From assembly GCA_964509205.1 (NCBI GenBank), contig CAZDVW010000015.1, forward strand, positions 1 through 41,756: DNA of 41,756 nucleotides, given 5' to 3'. The position numbers and the translations under genes are program-made. Source of the stretch: Duodenibacillus sp964509205. GTDB lineage: Bacteria; Pseudomonadota; Gammaproteobacteria; Burkholderiales; Burkholderiaceae_F. Shown here one piece after another: positions 8,118 through 17,554 of the stretch; the stretch's first letter is position 1, and every line of letters starts with the position of its first letter. The notes beneath the pieces are model-generated. The model saw nothing but the letters and a program-made list of their open reading frames with translations. It was not told the DNA's origin and searched no databases.

Positions 8118-9290
8118 TTAAGTCCTTCCAAATATTAATGAAGCGTTGTTGCCGCCGAAAGCAAAATTATTCGTCATGGCATAGCGGACGGTTAAAGAAG
8201 CCGTTTCTTCTAAAAGGTTGATGTTTGGCAGTTTCGGATCTTTGCAGTCCCCATCAAAGAACTGACCGCATATAGGGAGACTTTTGTCATCGGAAAGGAG
8301 CAGACAGATCAAGCCTGCTTCTGTGATGCCTGCCGCACCGAGGGTATGCCCCGTCAGGTTTTTTGTTGATGTGATGACAGAGCCTTCGCCGAATACGCGG
8401 TTTAGTGCCGAAGCTTCAGCTTGATCGTTCAACAAGGTTGCTGTGCCATGAGCATTGATGTAATCAATGAATTTTGGGGTAAGGGAAGCTCTTTTCAGAG
8501 CCTCTCTCATAGCGGTTTCTGCACCGAGACCATCGGGATCCGGGGAGGAAATATGATAAGCATCAGAACTTTCGCCGTATCCTACCAAGGCAATATCGCT
8601 GGGTTCTCTATCCAGCCACATCAGGCCGGCTCCTTCGCCGATGGTGATTCCGGATCGGTTGTGTGCAAAGGGCCTGCAACGCGTGTAAGACATGGCCCCT
8701 AGGCTGTGAAAGCCATTGATGGCACTGCTGGACAATGTATCGACGCCTCCTACTATAGCTGAATCAACGAGGCCAGATTCAATCAATCGTGCGCCGCTGA
8801 TGATGGCTCGAGTGCTTGATGTACAGGCAGTGCTGATTGTGTAAGCAGGGCCGGTGACGCCCAACTGATGTCGGAGAAATTCCGAAGGATTGCCGGGTTC
8901 TTGACTCCGAGCGTCGTACTCAGCATCGGCTTGATGGATAAGAGAATCTTTTATAAATTTTTCCGCTTCTTTTGATCCGGACGTACTCGTCCCCAAAACA
9001 ATGGCGATTCGATCCGGAGCACGATGTTGGAGCAGGTAATTGAATCGTTCGCGTTCGCGGTTCCATGTATGCCATAACAAGCGGTTGTTGCGGCTCTCGA
9101 ACGGAGAAGAAAGACGATCAGGTTCCGTCAGATCGGCAGCGACGACTCCGAGCATGCAGCGTTTCTCTCCGACGAGAAACGTGTTATTTTCTTGCATGCC
9201 GGGAGCCTCGCCCTGAGCCCAGTTCTTTCGAATGTCGGCGATGTTATCCCCCATCGCATTGACCAAACTAAAAGCATGCAGATAAACCAT
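8118..9290 (-). CDS. apeO: Chain-elongating ketosynthase ApeO
   Basis: Beta-ketoacyl-ACP synthase of 390 residues with a full catalytic triad: C156 in STACTSS, H281 in NAHGTAT and H315 in NLTGHTLGAAG. The N-terminus MVYLHAFSLVNAMGDN is typical of the ApeO branch rather than FabB/FabF. In characterised systems ApeO works with the chain length factor ApeC (here 18342-19043) to extend the aryl starter with malonyl units. It lies just downstream of the DUF3261 lipoprotein gene. The presence of both ApeO and ApeR, each with an intact active site, matches the canonical cluster. Confidence 0.88.
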   Translation of the reverse strand: MVYLHAFSLVNAMGDNIADIRKNWAQGEAPGMQENNTFLVGEKRCMLGVVAADLTEPDRLSSPFESRNNRLLWHTWNRERERFNYLLQHRAPDRIAIVLGTSTSGSKEAEKFIKDSLIHQADAEYDARSQEPGNPSEFLRHQLGVTGPAYTISTACTSSTRAIISGARLIESGLVDSAIVGGVDTLSSSAINGFHSLGAMSYTRCRPFAHNRSGITIGEGAGLMWLDREPSDIALVGYGESSDAYHISSPDPDGLGAETAMREALKRASLTPKFIDYINAHGTATLLNDQAEASALNRVFGEGSVITSTKNLTGHTLGAAGITEAGLICLLLSDDKSLPICGQFFDGDCKDPKLPNINLLEETASLTVRYAMTNNFAFGGNNASLIFGRT

Positions 9291-9296
9291 GATTCC

Positions 9297-9854
9297 TCAC
9301 TTTACGTTCTGAGCGCGAATCGTGTAGCCGAAGGCCAAACTTTCAATGGTAGTGTAATTGTCTTCTTTCACAATGCGTGTTTTTATGACACTGTCCTTAT
9401 TTCGGAGTTCTATTAAGTTTTTTGCGCCGAACAGTGTCCAATCAGTCGGCAAAGCGTCCTTGATCGCATCGCGAGAAACAACACTTAAGAGACAATCATT
9501 GATAATTTGTTCAATTCCAAACGGCAAGGGGGCTTTGATGTGCTGCGTCGAACTTAAGACGTGTTGGTTGTAATCCACGTCGAGCAGTCTTATGCCGTCA
9601 ACAGAAAAAAGAGACATTCGAAAGCGGCGGTCATGGCAGGAGCTTACGGCCAAAAGAGTCCGAGTTATTCCTTCGTGTGAGATCGTCAGCAATTCCTGTT
9701 TTGGCGGGAATGAACATGCCGGCATACATAATTTGCCTGTGACGTTGTGGTCGTAAAAGACTTGTGGCGTGTTCGGCGGAATGAGCGTGCACCCTCCTAA
9801 GCAGACGGCGAGTGCCGTGCATCCGGTGAGTAACAAGGAACGAATGGTTTTCAT
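9297..9854 (-). CDS. apeN: DUF3261 family lipoprotein of the APE operon
   Basis: Predicted lipoprotein of 185 residues from the ATG at 9854, which overlaps the MMPL gene stop (ATGA). A longer open frame from 9869 would start inside the MMPL gene and is less likely. Seen: signal peptide MKTIRSLLLTGCTALAVCLG with lipobox LGGC and lipidated C22. Mature domain has a beta-rich pattern expected for DUF3261. Members occur almost only in aryl polyene clusters, beside the LolA-like and MMPL genes, suggesting a role in carrying the polyene lipid to the outer membrane. That role is inference. Confidence 0.75.
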   Translation of the reverse strand: MKTIRSLLLTGCTALAVCLGGCTLIPPNTPQVFYDHNVTGKLCMPACSFPPKQELLTISHEGITRTLLAVSSCHDRRFRMSLFSVDGIRLLDVDYNQHVLSSTQHIKAPLPFGIEQIINDCLLSVVSRDAIKDALPTDWTLFGAKNLIELRNKDSVIKTRIVKEDNYTTIESLAFGYTIRAQNVK

Positions 9855-12130
9855 TTTCGGAACACCCAAACTAACGGAGCAAATAAGTAAGTTACGACGA
9901 TGCCGATCAATAAGACAAGGCCGAAATTTGAGATCGCTGTCGTGGAACTAAAAACCAGAATGCCGAGTGACATCAATGTCGTTGTCATGGCAATGCTGAC
10001 GGCGTAAGCAACTTCGGAAAAGTCATCCGGATGACGTTGAAAGAAAACAATGTAATCAATGCCGATTCCCAGAACCAAAATGAGGGCGAACAGGGAAAAC
10101 AGCAACAGAGGGATGCCGAGCCAGCCCATTAGTCCTAGGGTGGATGCCAGTGCACTGGCAATGCACAGTGCCGCGACAGCTCCGGCTCGGCAACCAAAGT
10201 TCTTAGAGAAAATCAGAAAGATGGCGAGAAATGCGATTCCAAACAGTAAGGAAACCATGTAACGGCATTCTTTGAATAATGTTTCAAAGGCGTTCTTTCT
10301 CGAATACCAAACCGTATCCGACAATTCGTTTGCGAGAGCCTGCATCTTTGATTCGTCGGATATTCCGCGAGCCGAGAGGATGCATGCATAGGTTCCGTCA
10401 GATAGACGAAGAAGACGTTGTGACAGTTTTGCTCCTAAGGGAGATGCGAGCAACGTATCCATGTCTAATACTTCCGGCACTGCCGCCGTTTCAATTGTTA
10501 TCCCAAGACTTTTCAAATCTGTCTGCAAAGATTTAACGCTCTTATGATAGTAGGGGAGCAGTTGTTCCTGAACACGTACCGTTTGCACAGGGATTGAATC
10601 AAACCCTGTAATCGTTCCCTTAGCTTGAAGTTCAGCCAGTTTAGATTCAAGCGCATGGGTATTCTCAATCAGAGAGTCTCCGTTCTCTCCAAAGACAACA
10701 AACCAGCGTTGAGTCAGATCGGTCTGAAGCATCGAAGAAATTTTCAATTCATTCATGCGCAAAGCGGCATCTGCCGCCTGCATGGCATTTGGGTTGTCAA
10801 TTGTTCGGAGGAAAACGATTCCGGACGAGCAGAAAAAGGCAACGATTAGAAATGCGACAAGGACTCTGGGGCGATGATGGTCGCACAGCCGAATCCATGA
10901 CAAAATTTTGGACTTACAAGGAATAGCGAATTTTGGGAAGCCTTGAACCAGGAAAGGGAACCAAAGGAGTACGGTCAGGCAGGAAGCTAGGAGACCGACG
11001 ACGCCAAAAAGTGCGAATTGACGCAGCCCCGGCAACGGAGCAAAAAACATAACAGCGTAGGCGACGGATGATGTGAGAACAGCATGCAGCAACGTCCTTC
11101 CGAGGATATTTCGCGTCACGATCGGAGTCTCATCGGCAGAACACGTCATTCGTCTTGTCAGGTAATACGTGGTGTAGTCAGCACTGATTCCAATGAGACT
11201 TAATGCCATTACCAGCGTAGCTGCATGGATTCCGCCGAAGACGGCCAGGGTCGCTGCCATGGCAAAGATAAGTCCGACAGAGATGGATATAAGACACAGG
11301 CAGAATGGCCGAAAACTTTTAAATCCGATCCAGAAAATCAAAAAAAGTCCAACTAATGAGAGACTTCCGAGCCAGGAAATGTCGTGTTTTGCACTTTGAA
11401 TGCCGCTTTCGACATAGAAAGGAATTCCTTGCTTAAAGATTTGGACGTCATCGTGTTTTTCAAAGACTGACTTTATGTCTGCATTAATGCTGCGAACGAC
11501 GTCTTCAGCTCTGGATCCTTGTTCCAGACGCACCATCAGGAGATGGTAGATGCATCCGGAAGAATCCTTGACGGACGGCCAGTCTTGGTCGAGGAAAATA
11601 TTGGAAAAGGAAAACCAATTTTTTTGCGAACTGCGTACCAGAAGCAGGGGATCGGACAGGAGCTCTGCCTGAGAGACCCCGGAAAATGGGTTGAACACTT
11701 GAGCCAGCACCCATTGGCGCTGCGATGCCCCGTCATTTTGCGTCATATGCTTTTGCGTGTCTGAATCAACGAAAGCTAAACGGTATTTGTAGAAAAAACG
11801 TGCGATGTTCTCTTTGGTTTCCTGCTCTATTTTTCCCGTTGCTTCAATGACATGACGATTCGCCTTTAGCTTAAGGAGCAGATCTGAAGCGGCCGTTTGC
11901 GAGGAAACGGCAAAAAGCATCTGGTTTTCGATTGATTTCAGATATTGTCGATTGCACTCTTCGAGTTTTGCATGAACGGCGTCTTCAGGTATCAGAGTTA
12001 GAAAATCTTGTTCAATTCCAAACTTGAACAACATTGACAGGGCGATGAAAAGGGCTCCTATCACACAAAACAACCATGTGATTGCAGCCTTTTTAGGGGA
12101 TAAAAAACTCGTTGCGTGCTTCGTCGTCAT
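9851..12130 (-). CDS. apeM: MMPL/RND-type lipid exporter ApeM
   Basis: Large inner membrane protein of 759 residues with two similar halves. Each half has a transmembrane helix, a big periplasmic loop and a bundle of five helices. Seen: the conserved acidic membrane motifs of RND/MMPL carriers, with ISADYTTYY in the first half and GIGIDYIVFF in the second. These Asp residues normally carry the proton flow. Context (LolA-like gene just upstream, lipoprotein just downstream) indicates export of the finished aryl polyene lipid from the inner membrane. Substrate is inferred from the operon. The N-terminus overlaps the upstream gene by 38 bases; the ATG at 12130 is kept because it starts a good first helix. 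Confidence 0.87.
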   Translation of the reverse strand: MTTKHATSFLSPKKAAITWLFCVIGALFIALSMLFKFGIEQDFLTLIPEDAVHAKLEECNRQYLKSIENQMLFAVSSQTAASDLLLKLKANRHVIEATGKIEQETKENIARFFYKYRLAFVDSDTQKHMTQNDGASQRQWVLAQVFNPFSGVSQAELLSDPLLLVRSSQKNWFSFSNIFLDQDWPSVKDSSGCIYHLLMVRLEQGSRAEDVVRSINADIKSVFEKHDDVQIFKQGIPFYVESGIQSAKHDISWLGSLSLVGLFLIFWIGFKSFRPFCLCLISISVGLIFAMAATLAVFGGIHAATLVMALSLIGISADYTTYYLTRRMTCSADETPIVTRNILGRTLLHAVLTSSVAYAVMFFAPLPGLRQFALFGVVGLLASCLTVLLWFPFLVQGFPKFAIPCKSKILSWIRLCDHHRPRVLVAFLIVAFFCSSGIVFLRTIDNPNAMQAADAALRMNELKISSMLQTDLTQRWFVVFGENGDSLIENTHALESKLAELQAKGTITGFDSIPVQTVRVQEQLLPYYHKSVKSLQTDLKSLGITIETAAVPEVLDMDTLLASPLGAKLSQRLLRLSDGTYACILSARGISDESKMQALANELSDTVWYSRKNAFETLFKECRYMVSLLFGIAFLAIFLIFSKNFGCRAGAVAALCIASALASTLGLMGWLGIPLLLFSLFALILVLGIGIDYIVFFQRHPDDFSEVAYAVSIAMTTTLMSLGILVFSSTTAISNFGLVLLIGIVVTYLFAPLVWVFRK

Positions 12131-12683
12131 GTTTGGTTTCTATGGTTGAATGAGAGAAGACGATTTTTGTGATGTCACCGGCATTGTCCGTCAGTCGGAT
12201 CATTTTGATGAACGGATCCGTCTTAACAACTCGAATAGATCGAAATAGTCGCTGAAAAGTTGCATTTCGAGGCGTCAAATCGAGAATTGTTTGATTGTCG
12301 GCGTCGGTCTTCTTGCTCCAAGCAAAGTATTCCGAAAGAGAGTGCACATCGTTTTGAAGGATGTAGCCGAGCAGTTGCGGCAACGATAATTGAACTTGTT
12401 CAAGTGCACTTAACTGGGAGATGACGGGTTTTTCCGAGCCCACTTGAGAAGACATCTTTGAATTGTTCAGAATGAGAGTGCTTTCAAAGGGTTTTTCCTG
12501 CTTCCATAAAAGCCCGAAATGCGGGGATATCCGCACATTGCCGGAAGACTCAAGTCGGACTCCCATGGCTTGCAGTATTTTTGTTTGTTGGAAATTTGCA
12601 CTGATGATTTGCTCTGCGTGCGTCGTGACCGCAAAAAAGATTCCGATCAATGCCGCAAAGGCACATTGAATCCGAAAATTCAT
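12093..12683 (-). CDS. apeL: LolA-like periplasmic lipid carrier
   Basis: 196 residues with a cleavable signal peptide (likely cut after THA, residue 23). The mature part begins with an F-Q-Q-T pattern and follows the beta-sheet plus L-x-P layout of outer-membrane lipoprotein carrier (LolA) relatives. In APE clusters this protein is thought to shuttle the lipid or pigment across the periplasm, handing over from the MMPL exporter. It overlaps the thioesterase gene upstream and the MMPL gene downstream. It is not the housekeeping LolA, which normally pairs with other genes. Confidence 0.75.
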   Translation of the reverse strand: MNFRIQCAFAALIGIFFAVTTHAEQIISANFQQTKILQAMGVRLESSGNVRISPHFGLLWKQEKPFESTLILNNSKMSSQVGSEKPVISQLSALEQVQLSLPQLLGYILQNDVHSLSEYFAWSKKTDADNQTILDLTPRNATFQRLFRSIRVVKTDPFIKMIRLTDNAGDITKIVFSHSTIETKHDDEARNEFFIP

Positions 12684-13102
12684 GACGGATATTCCTTACC
12701 GAGTTTTCGAAATAAGATGGGAGGACACATCATCAAAGCGCATCCGATCTTCATGTCGAAAGCCATCTGAACAATTCTTGCCGTCGTCAAAATCGTGCCG
12801 TCTTCTGTTTTGACTTCATAGGCGGTAACTAGGCGATTTTCGTACTCTTCAATGCGCACAGAGACCAAGGCTTCTTGCTGAAGTTTCCAAGGATGCCGAT
12901 ACTTGATTTGGACATCAACAACAGGGAAAGAAAATCCGCTCTCCTGCATGGCGGAGTAGTCATAGTCGAGCGTATGAAAGAGAACCTCTCGTGCCCGTTC
13001 AAAGAACTTCAGATAATTGCCGTGCCACACGATGCCCATCGGATCGGTTTCGTTGAACGAAGGCTTGACGAGAATAGTGGTTTGCAATGCTTTGTCACTC
13101 AT
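12680..13102 (-). CDS. apeK: Acyl-CoA/ACP thioesterase (YbgC-like hot-dog)
   Basis: 140-residue 4HBT-type hot-dog enzyme. Seen: the active-site block TDPMGIVWHGNYLKFFERARE with Asp20 and His27, as in YbgC. It hydrolyses an acyl thioester; in the APE operon it probably releases or proofreads polyene intermediates bound to the carrier proteins. Its start lies eight bases inside the end of apeJ and its end overlaps the LolA-like gene by four bases. Confidence 0.82.
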   Translation of the reverse strand: MSDKALQTTILVKPSFNETDPMGIVWHGNYLKFFERAREVLFHTLDYDYSAMQESGFSFPVVDVQIKYRHPWKLQQEALVSVRIEEYENRLVTAYEVKTEDGTILTTARIVQMAFDMKIGCALMMCPPILFRKLGKEYPS

Positions 13103-14795
13103 GGTGCCCTTCCTTGTCAGACGACGTTTGAGCCCAAAAATCGTAAAAATTGAACCAGTCTAATGGGTATTGAAGAACTCGAGTTTGCAACATGGAGGCG
13201 AATTTGGAAGCCATCCGTTTTAATTCTTCTTCCCGTTTGTTTCGAGGCAGAGTGATTCTGTCTGCAAACGGCAGTGCTTTGATAGAGATTCGATCACGAT
13301 TGCGATTAGCAAAAAGGACGCAGACCTCGGAATTTAAAAGCGATGCCAGAATATAAGGACCGATGGGAAATGGTGCCGGTTCTCCGAGAAAAGGAACACG
13401 GACACACCGGTCGATTACGCCGTCCGGACGTACCGGAGTTCGGTCGGCAGCAATGGCTACCCATTCGCCGCGGCTGATTCGTTCTGAGAGCAATGCGGCT
13501 GTTTCGATGCCGACTTGGTCAACGGCAAGCAGGTGGAGTCGTGCATTCGGCGCTATTTTTTCCAAAACAGACTTAAAGCGCGGAGCGTTTTTTTCAAAAA
13601 CCAGTGCATTGACGACGATACCGCTGTCTTGTTCGCCGATCGCACGGCAAACTTCTGCTGTTCCTAGATGAGAGACAAAAATGACTTTGCCGGGAGAGCC
13701 GGGTTTTTGTTGGAAAATACGCTGAGTTTCGTCATCTTCATAGAAGGCATTTTTCCCAAGATGAATATCCCCCATCCAACTGGCAAATTTGTCAAGAATA
13801 GATTCTGAAAAATGGCGAAAGTGTGCAAAACTGTTCAAACGTTTGTTTAAGACAGGTAGCCCACGTTCATCGGTTTGTTTGGCAACTCTGCGCAAAAACT
13901 CCTCAGAGGAGCGCCTTTGCTCGCCGCCGATTAGCCAAAATACAGTTAATGCAGGAAGAGTCATCCAGCGGAACGCGCGTCTGCCAAAGGCTTTGTAGAT
14001 CGCTAACAAAAATTGCATTCCGAGCAGACCCTGTCGTTCCTCAATTTTGGACCAGTGTTTGCTTTTTTTTCGACGGATTAGAGCCGGCCAGTGCGCCAAG
14101 GAAGCAAAAAACAGGCGCGTGTGCATCTTTGTGATGCGCCAATTGTCAGCCACAGCATCAAAGTTGGAAAGACCGTCTTTTGGATAGGACACTTGCGTCG
14201 GAACGAAAGACATCGGTACGCCTTCCCAATAAAGTCGGACGAGAATCTCCGGATCAAAGTCCATATATTGACCAAGTCGGACGCGGTCGATTAAGCGGAT
14301 GAATGGTGCTGTCGGATAGATGCGAAAGCCGCACATGCTGTCAGCAATTGTTGTAGACAGTGTTTCGACCCAGACCCAAAAATGCGAAATGTAGCGTCCG
14401 ATTAAACGGCTCTTCGGTACTGATTGGTCATAAACAGGGCGTCCGGAAATCAGCCTGTCCGGATAGCGCTGCGAGATATCAATCATGATTTGCGAGTCGG
14501 CAACATTGTGCTGTCCGTCCGCATCGATTTGTAAAACGTGGGAGTGCCCATCCCGCCAAGCAGCTCGAACGCCGTCAATGACGGCAGCTCCTTTTCCTCC
14601 GTTTGTCTTTCTGCGCAGGAGACGAACGAATGGGTAAGCAGGTACTGTTTCGTCGATCTTTTGCTGATTTTCTAAGTTGCTTCCGTCATCAACAAGATAG
14701 ACGGTTGCATGCAGCGGCTGCAAGGCATCAAAGAGTGTTTGCAATGTCTTCGCATGATTGAAACAAGGGACGACGATGGCCAGCGAGTAGGTCAT
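13095..14795 (-). CDS. apeJ: Fused family 2 glycosyltransferase and lysophospholipid-type acyltransferase
   Basis: A two-domain protein of 566 residues from the ATG at 14795 (ATGA overlap with apeI). Residues 1 to about 235 form a GT-A glycosyltransferase: the start MTYSLAIVVPCFNHAKTL, V-D-D-G-S-N, the Q-I-D-A-D-G-Q-H metal-binding DxD region and a W-E-G-V-P block. From about 265 an LpxL/HtrB-like acyltransferase follows, with HLGTAE as the HX4D/E motif and a later A-A-D-R-T-P-V block. It probably decorates or anchors the polyene to a lipid core. A short hydrophobic stretch sits between the domains (WMTLPALTVFWLIGG). Confidence 0.85.
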   Translation of the reverse strand: MTYSLAIVVPCFNHAKTLQTLFDALQPLHATVYLVDDGSNLENQQKIDETVPAYPFVRLLRRKTNGGKGAAVIDGVRAAWRDGHSHVLQIDADGQHNVADSQIMIDISQRYPDRLISGRPVYDQSVPKSRLIGRYISHFWVWVETLSTTIADSMCGFRIYPTAPFIRLIDRVRLGQYMDFDPEILVRLYWEGVPMSFVPTQVSYPKDGLSNFDAVADNWRITKMHTRLFFASLAHWPALIRRKKSKHWSKIEERQGLLGMQFLLAIYKAFGRRAFRWMTLPALTVFWLIGGEQRRSSEEFLRRVAKQTDERGLPVLNKRLNSFAHFRHFSESILDKFASWMGDIHLGKNAFYEDDETQRIFQQKPGSPGKVIFVSHLGTAEVCRAIGEQDSGIVVNALVFEKNAPRFKSVLEKIAPNARLHLLAVDQVGIETAALLSERISRGEWVAIAADRTPVRPDGVIDRCVRVPFLGEPAPFPIGPYILASLLNSEVCVLFANRNRDRISIKALPFADRITLPRNKREEELKRMASKFASMLQTRVLQYPLDWFNFYDFWAQTSSDKEGHHE

Positions 14796-15154
14796 TTGGA
14801 ACACCTTAGTTTTCCAAGGGAGGCTGGACTCTTTCCGTTGCTCGTGAGAATCCGATACTCATAGTGTAAGAGAAGGCTGTTTCCTGACTCTTGCTTTGTC
14901 AGGCGAAGTTCCAGTTTTTTCTCTGGAAGAATCGGATGGATAAATTTGCAGGAAACGATCTCATCTAAATGCAATGGGCCAAGCCACTTTTGGGCAACAT
15001 CCATGACCCATTGCAACTGTGTGACTCCCGGCAAAAGCGGTTGCTTGGGAAAGTGCCCCTGAAACCAAATTAAGTCCGCTGGCAATAAAAAGTGCGCCGA
15101 GGCTTCAGTGTCCGAACTTTCGAAAGTTGTTTCAATTCCCATTGTTTTCAACAT
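14792..15154 (-). CDS. apeI: ApeI-type 3-hydroxyacyl-ACP dehydratase subunit
   Basis: Small FabZ/FabA-like hot-dog protein, 120 residues. Seen: the hallmark GHFPKQPLLPGVTQLQW block with the catalytic His. In known systems ApeI forms a mixed dehydratase with ApeP and supplies the active site. The start is uncertain: ATG at 15154 (used here) or ATG at 15142 (MGIETTF); neither has a strong ribosome binding site because both lie inside the end of apeH. Confidence 0.83.
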   Translation of the reverse strand: MLKTMGIETTFESSDTEASAHFLLPADLIWFQGHFPKQPLLPGVTQLQWVMDVAQKWLGPLHLDEIVSCKFIHPILPEKKLELRLTKQESGNSLLLHYEYRILTSNGKSPASLGKLRCSK

Positions 15155-16445
15155 CGAACATAGCCTTCATCTTTTGATAATCAATTTTCCCGCGTTCCGT
15201 TACAGGAAAGGCAGATACGGCTCTCCAGTAACGCGGCAATGCCACTGCCGGGATACTTCCGCGTAATGAGTTGACGTAATCTGGAATTTTAGCCTTTGAA
15301 AAGTCGGTGCCCTGAGTGTTTTCGACGACGACGCCAATACGTAAACAGGCATGATGCATGACGCCGACTGTGCAGGCGCTCAGACCGCAAATTTGTTGGA
15401 TTTTTTCACTGATTTCATCAAGACTGATGCGCTCTTCGCCAATCTTGACGATTCTGTCTTTGCGCCCGAGCAGTTCGAATGATCCGTCACGATTGATTTT
15501 TAGTTGATCCTCCAGCTCAAAACGACCGTCAGGACGAAGCGGGGTTCGGATCGTTGTTTTTGTTTCGTCGCCGGCAGTTATTGCAATTTCTGGACACAGG
15601 CGCCAGTTGTTTGCAACACTTCCTTTCCGATGACAGCGTGTTCCTACAACGCCCGATTCGGTTGAACCGTATATCTCCGATACGTCGCATTGAAAAAAAC
15701 GCCAAGCTTTTGCAATGGCAGGGTGAGGCAGGATGCCTCCTGCAGAGAGAACAAAATTTGCCTGCAAAGGCGAGGAGGTTTCATCCAGATTTCGGAGAAA
15801 CGTTGGCGTCGTAATCACCGCTAATGGTTTTTGGGAGGCAGGAAAGTCTTCTTGAAAACGAACACGCTGCCTGTAAATCGGAATTCCAAGAGACAGCGGC
15901 ATCCAAAGAGAGAAGGTGAGACCGTACAAGTGGGAATTATCAACGCAACTGACCAACAGAGTTCCTGCAACAAATTTTTGAAACAGTTTTGCTGTGATTC
16001 GACTTTCTGCATCCATTAAAGAGACAGTTTTCTCAATAATTTTCGGCATGCCTGTTGAACCAGAGGTGCACAGATGCATCTTGGCTGTCGGCAAAATAGG
16101 CGGTATTGCTGTCGGGGGCATTGCCAACAGGTCAGGAAATCCAATTGTTTTGGCATTGTCTTTTGAGGATGCGACAACGTGATCAAAGAGGGAGGATTCG
16201 GAGTAGGAAAGAGTGGTTCGACTGCCTAAAAGAACAGGAATCTTTCCGATACTGAGCGTGGCCAACAAGACACAGAGAAAGTCATAATTATCCTCAAGAG
16301 CGATGGCAATCCGATTGCCGCTTTGTTGCTTTAATCCATTAGCTATGCACGCCGTATCATGAATGAGATCCGAATGTGTCTTTCGGATTGTTCCGACGGC
16401 AACGGTAACATCAACGGATTGAGGAAGCAGCCATTCTGAAATCAT
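15132..16445 (-). CDS. apeH: AMP-dependent aryl/acyl-ACP ligase ApeH
   Basis: Adenylate-forming enzyme, 437 residues from ATG 16445, which overlaps the upstream stop as ATGA. Seen: phosphate loop LCTSGSTGMPK, YGSTESGVVG (adenine/aryl contact), D-R-I-V-K-I-G-E-E-R-I-S hinge, and the C-terminal catalytic Lys in ERGKIDYQK. It is shorter than most family members (about 500-550), which is usual for the APE branch. Expected role: activate an aryl carboxylate such as 4-hydroxybenzoate and load it on an acyl carrier protein to start the polyene. Substrate is family knowledge. Confidence 0.85.
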   Translation of the reverse strand: MISEWLLPQSVDVTVAVGTIRKTHSDLIHDTACIANGLKQQSGNRIAIALEDNYDFLCVLLATLSIGKIPVLLGSRTTLSYSESSLFDHVVASSKDNAKTIGFPDLLAMPPTAIPPILPTAKMHLCTSGSTGMPKIIEKTVSLMDAESRITAKLFQKFVAGTLLVSCVDNSHLYGLTFSLWMPLSLGIPIYRQRVRFQEDFPASQKPLAVITTPTFLRNLDETSSPLQANFVLSAGGILPHPAIAKAWRFFQCDVSEIYGSTESGVVGTRCHRKGSVANNWRLCPEIAITAGDETKTTIRTPLRPDGRFELEDQLKINRDGSFELLGRKDRIVKIGEERISLDEISEKIQQICGLSACTVGVMHHACLRIGVVVENTQGTDFSKAKIPDYVNSLRGSIPAVALPRYWRAVSAFPVTERGKIDYQKMKAMFDVENNGN

Positions 16446-17017
16446 GAGTCTTGAGCATTGCATAATGTGCGACGAACCAGGTATTCACCGCCGGCAAGCA
16501 ATCCCATCAGGATATAACTGATGCAGCCGTTCCATGCAGTCCAACAGTAGATATCGCCGGAAAGAACCGTCCAGGTCGACACGGATAAATTGATTACGAA
16601 GAAAACGATCCAACACCATGTGACTTTCCTCGTATAGCGCACTGCGGAAGGAGGAAACGGTTTCCCGCGTGAAGACATCCTGGCAATGAATTCGACGATT
16701 GTTGTCGTCCCGAACAGGGAACTGACGAAGACGATTAAAAATAGTGCATTGACGGCAACGGGATACCACAGCAGGGGGAAATGAATATTTCGGATTAAAC
16801 AACACAAACAAATCAAGATGCCGATGCAACACACTGCCCGTTCCACGGCAGCAAGGCGCTTGTCTGCGATGTAAAGCGGAAGAGTTGTGCGGAGCAAAAA
16901 CAAAACCAAAGCAAACCAAAAGAACCACCGAGTGTGTTTTGACCACAGGGCAACGAGAAGCAGAAACGGAAGAAGGAGAAACAGCCCTCTAATGCAGAAA
17001 GTTGCCAGTCGCCGCAT
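16442..17017 (-). CDS. apeG: COG4648-type inner membrane protein
   Basis: 191 residues with about five or six hydrophobic helices and few polar stretches; conserved S-A-V-R-Y-T-R-K-V-T-x-x-W motif in the middle, typical of the COG4648 membrane protein found in APE loci. Biochemical function is unknown. It lies between the second acyl carrier protein gene and the ligase gene, overlapping the latter by four bases. It could hold the soluble enzymes at the membrane, but that is a guess. Confidence 0.75.
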   Translation of the reverse strand: MRRLATFCIRGLFLLLPFLLLVALWSKHTRWFFWFALVLFLLRTTLPLYIADKRLAAVERAVCCIGILICLCCLIRNIHFPLLWYPVAVNALFLIVFVSSLFGTTTIVEFIARMSSRGKPFPPSAVRYTRKVTWCWIVFFVINLSVSTWTVLSGDIYCWTAWNGCISYILMGLLAGGEYLVRRTLCNAQDS

Positions 17018-17025
17018 GGAATGCC

Positions 17026-17280
17026 TCAGGACTTTGCGAGGAGGTTTTCGACGGCGTCGACAACATCTTTTACCGTTCGAACATTTTTAAAATCATCCGG
17101 CTTGAATCGTTTGTTCAGTTGTTTTTGCAATTGAACAACCATGTCTACAGCATCGATGCTGTCTAAATCCAAGTCATCATAAAGTTTGGCGTCCAGTGTA
17201 ATTTTCTCTGCCGGCACTTCAAATAATTCAATGAATTGCCGCTTTAACTCATTGAAAATTTCATCGCGTGACATCGTCAT
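17026..17280 (-). CDS. apeF: Acyl carrier protein ApeF
   Basis: 84-residue acidic helical carrier protein. Seen: phosphopantetheine site DLDLDSIDAVDM with the modified serine at residue 41. A good AGGGAG ribosome binding site precedes the ATG at 17280. Together with the neighbouring apeE it supplies the two carriers used in APE assembly. The two differ clearly in sequence, so they probably hold different intermediates (starter and growing chain versus malonyl or side chain). Confidence 0.88.
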   Translation of the reverse strand: MTMSRDEIFNELKRQFIELFEVPAEKITLDAKLYDDLDLDSIDAVDMVVQLQKQLNKRFKPDDFKNVRTVKDVVDAVENLLAKS

Positions 17281-17292
17281 GGATTTCTCCCT

Positions 17293-17553
17293 TTATGCCT
17301 TTTTGCTTGAACGGATGAATTCTGCCAGCGTCGCGACGGATTTGAAGTGTTTCCGAACTTCATTTGACGGGCCGGACAGTACAACACCGAATTCATTTTT
17401 TATGGCGAGGCCGAGTTCAAGAGCATCGATGGAGTCAAGGCCAAGACCGTCTCCGAAAAGAGGAGCATCTGTTGCGATGTCTTCCGGCTTCATGCCTTCT
17501 AAATTAAGGGAGGTCACAATGACCTCTTTGATTCGTTGTTCTAAGGGATCCAT
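17293..17553 (-). CDS. apeE: Acyl carrier protein ApeE
   Basis: 86 residues; phosphopantetheine attachment motif GLGLDSIDALEL with serine 41. It starts one base after the apeD stop and ends 12 bases before apeF. Needs activation by a phosphopantetheinyl transferase; none is encoded in the window, so a chromosomal Sfp/AcpS-type enzyme elsewhere must serve. Assignment as E versus F follows gene order only. Confidence 0.88.
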   Translation of the reverse strand: MDPLEQRIKEVIVTSLNLEGMKPEDIATDAPLFGDGLGLDSIDALELGLAIKNEFGVVLSGPSNEVRKHFKSVATLAEFIRSSKKA

Positions 17554-17554
17554 T

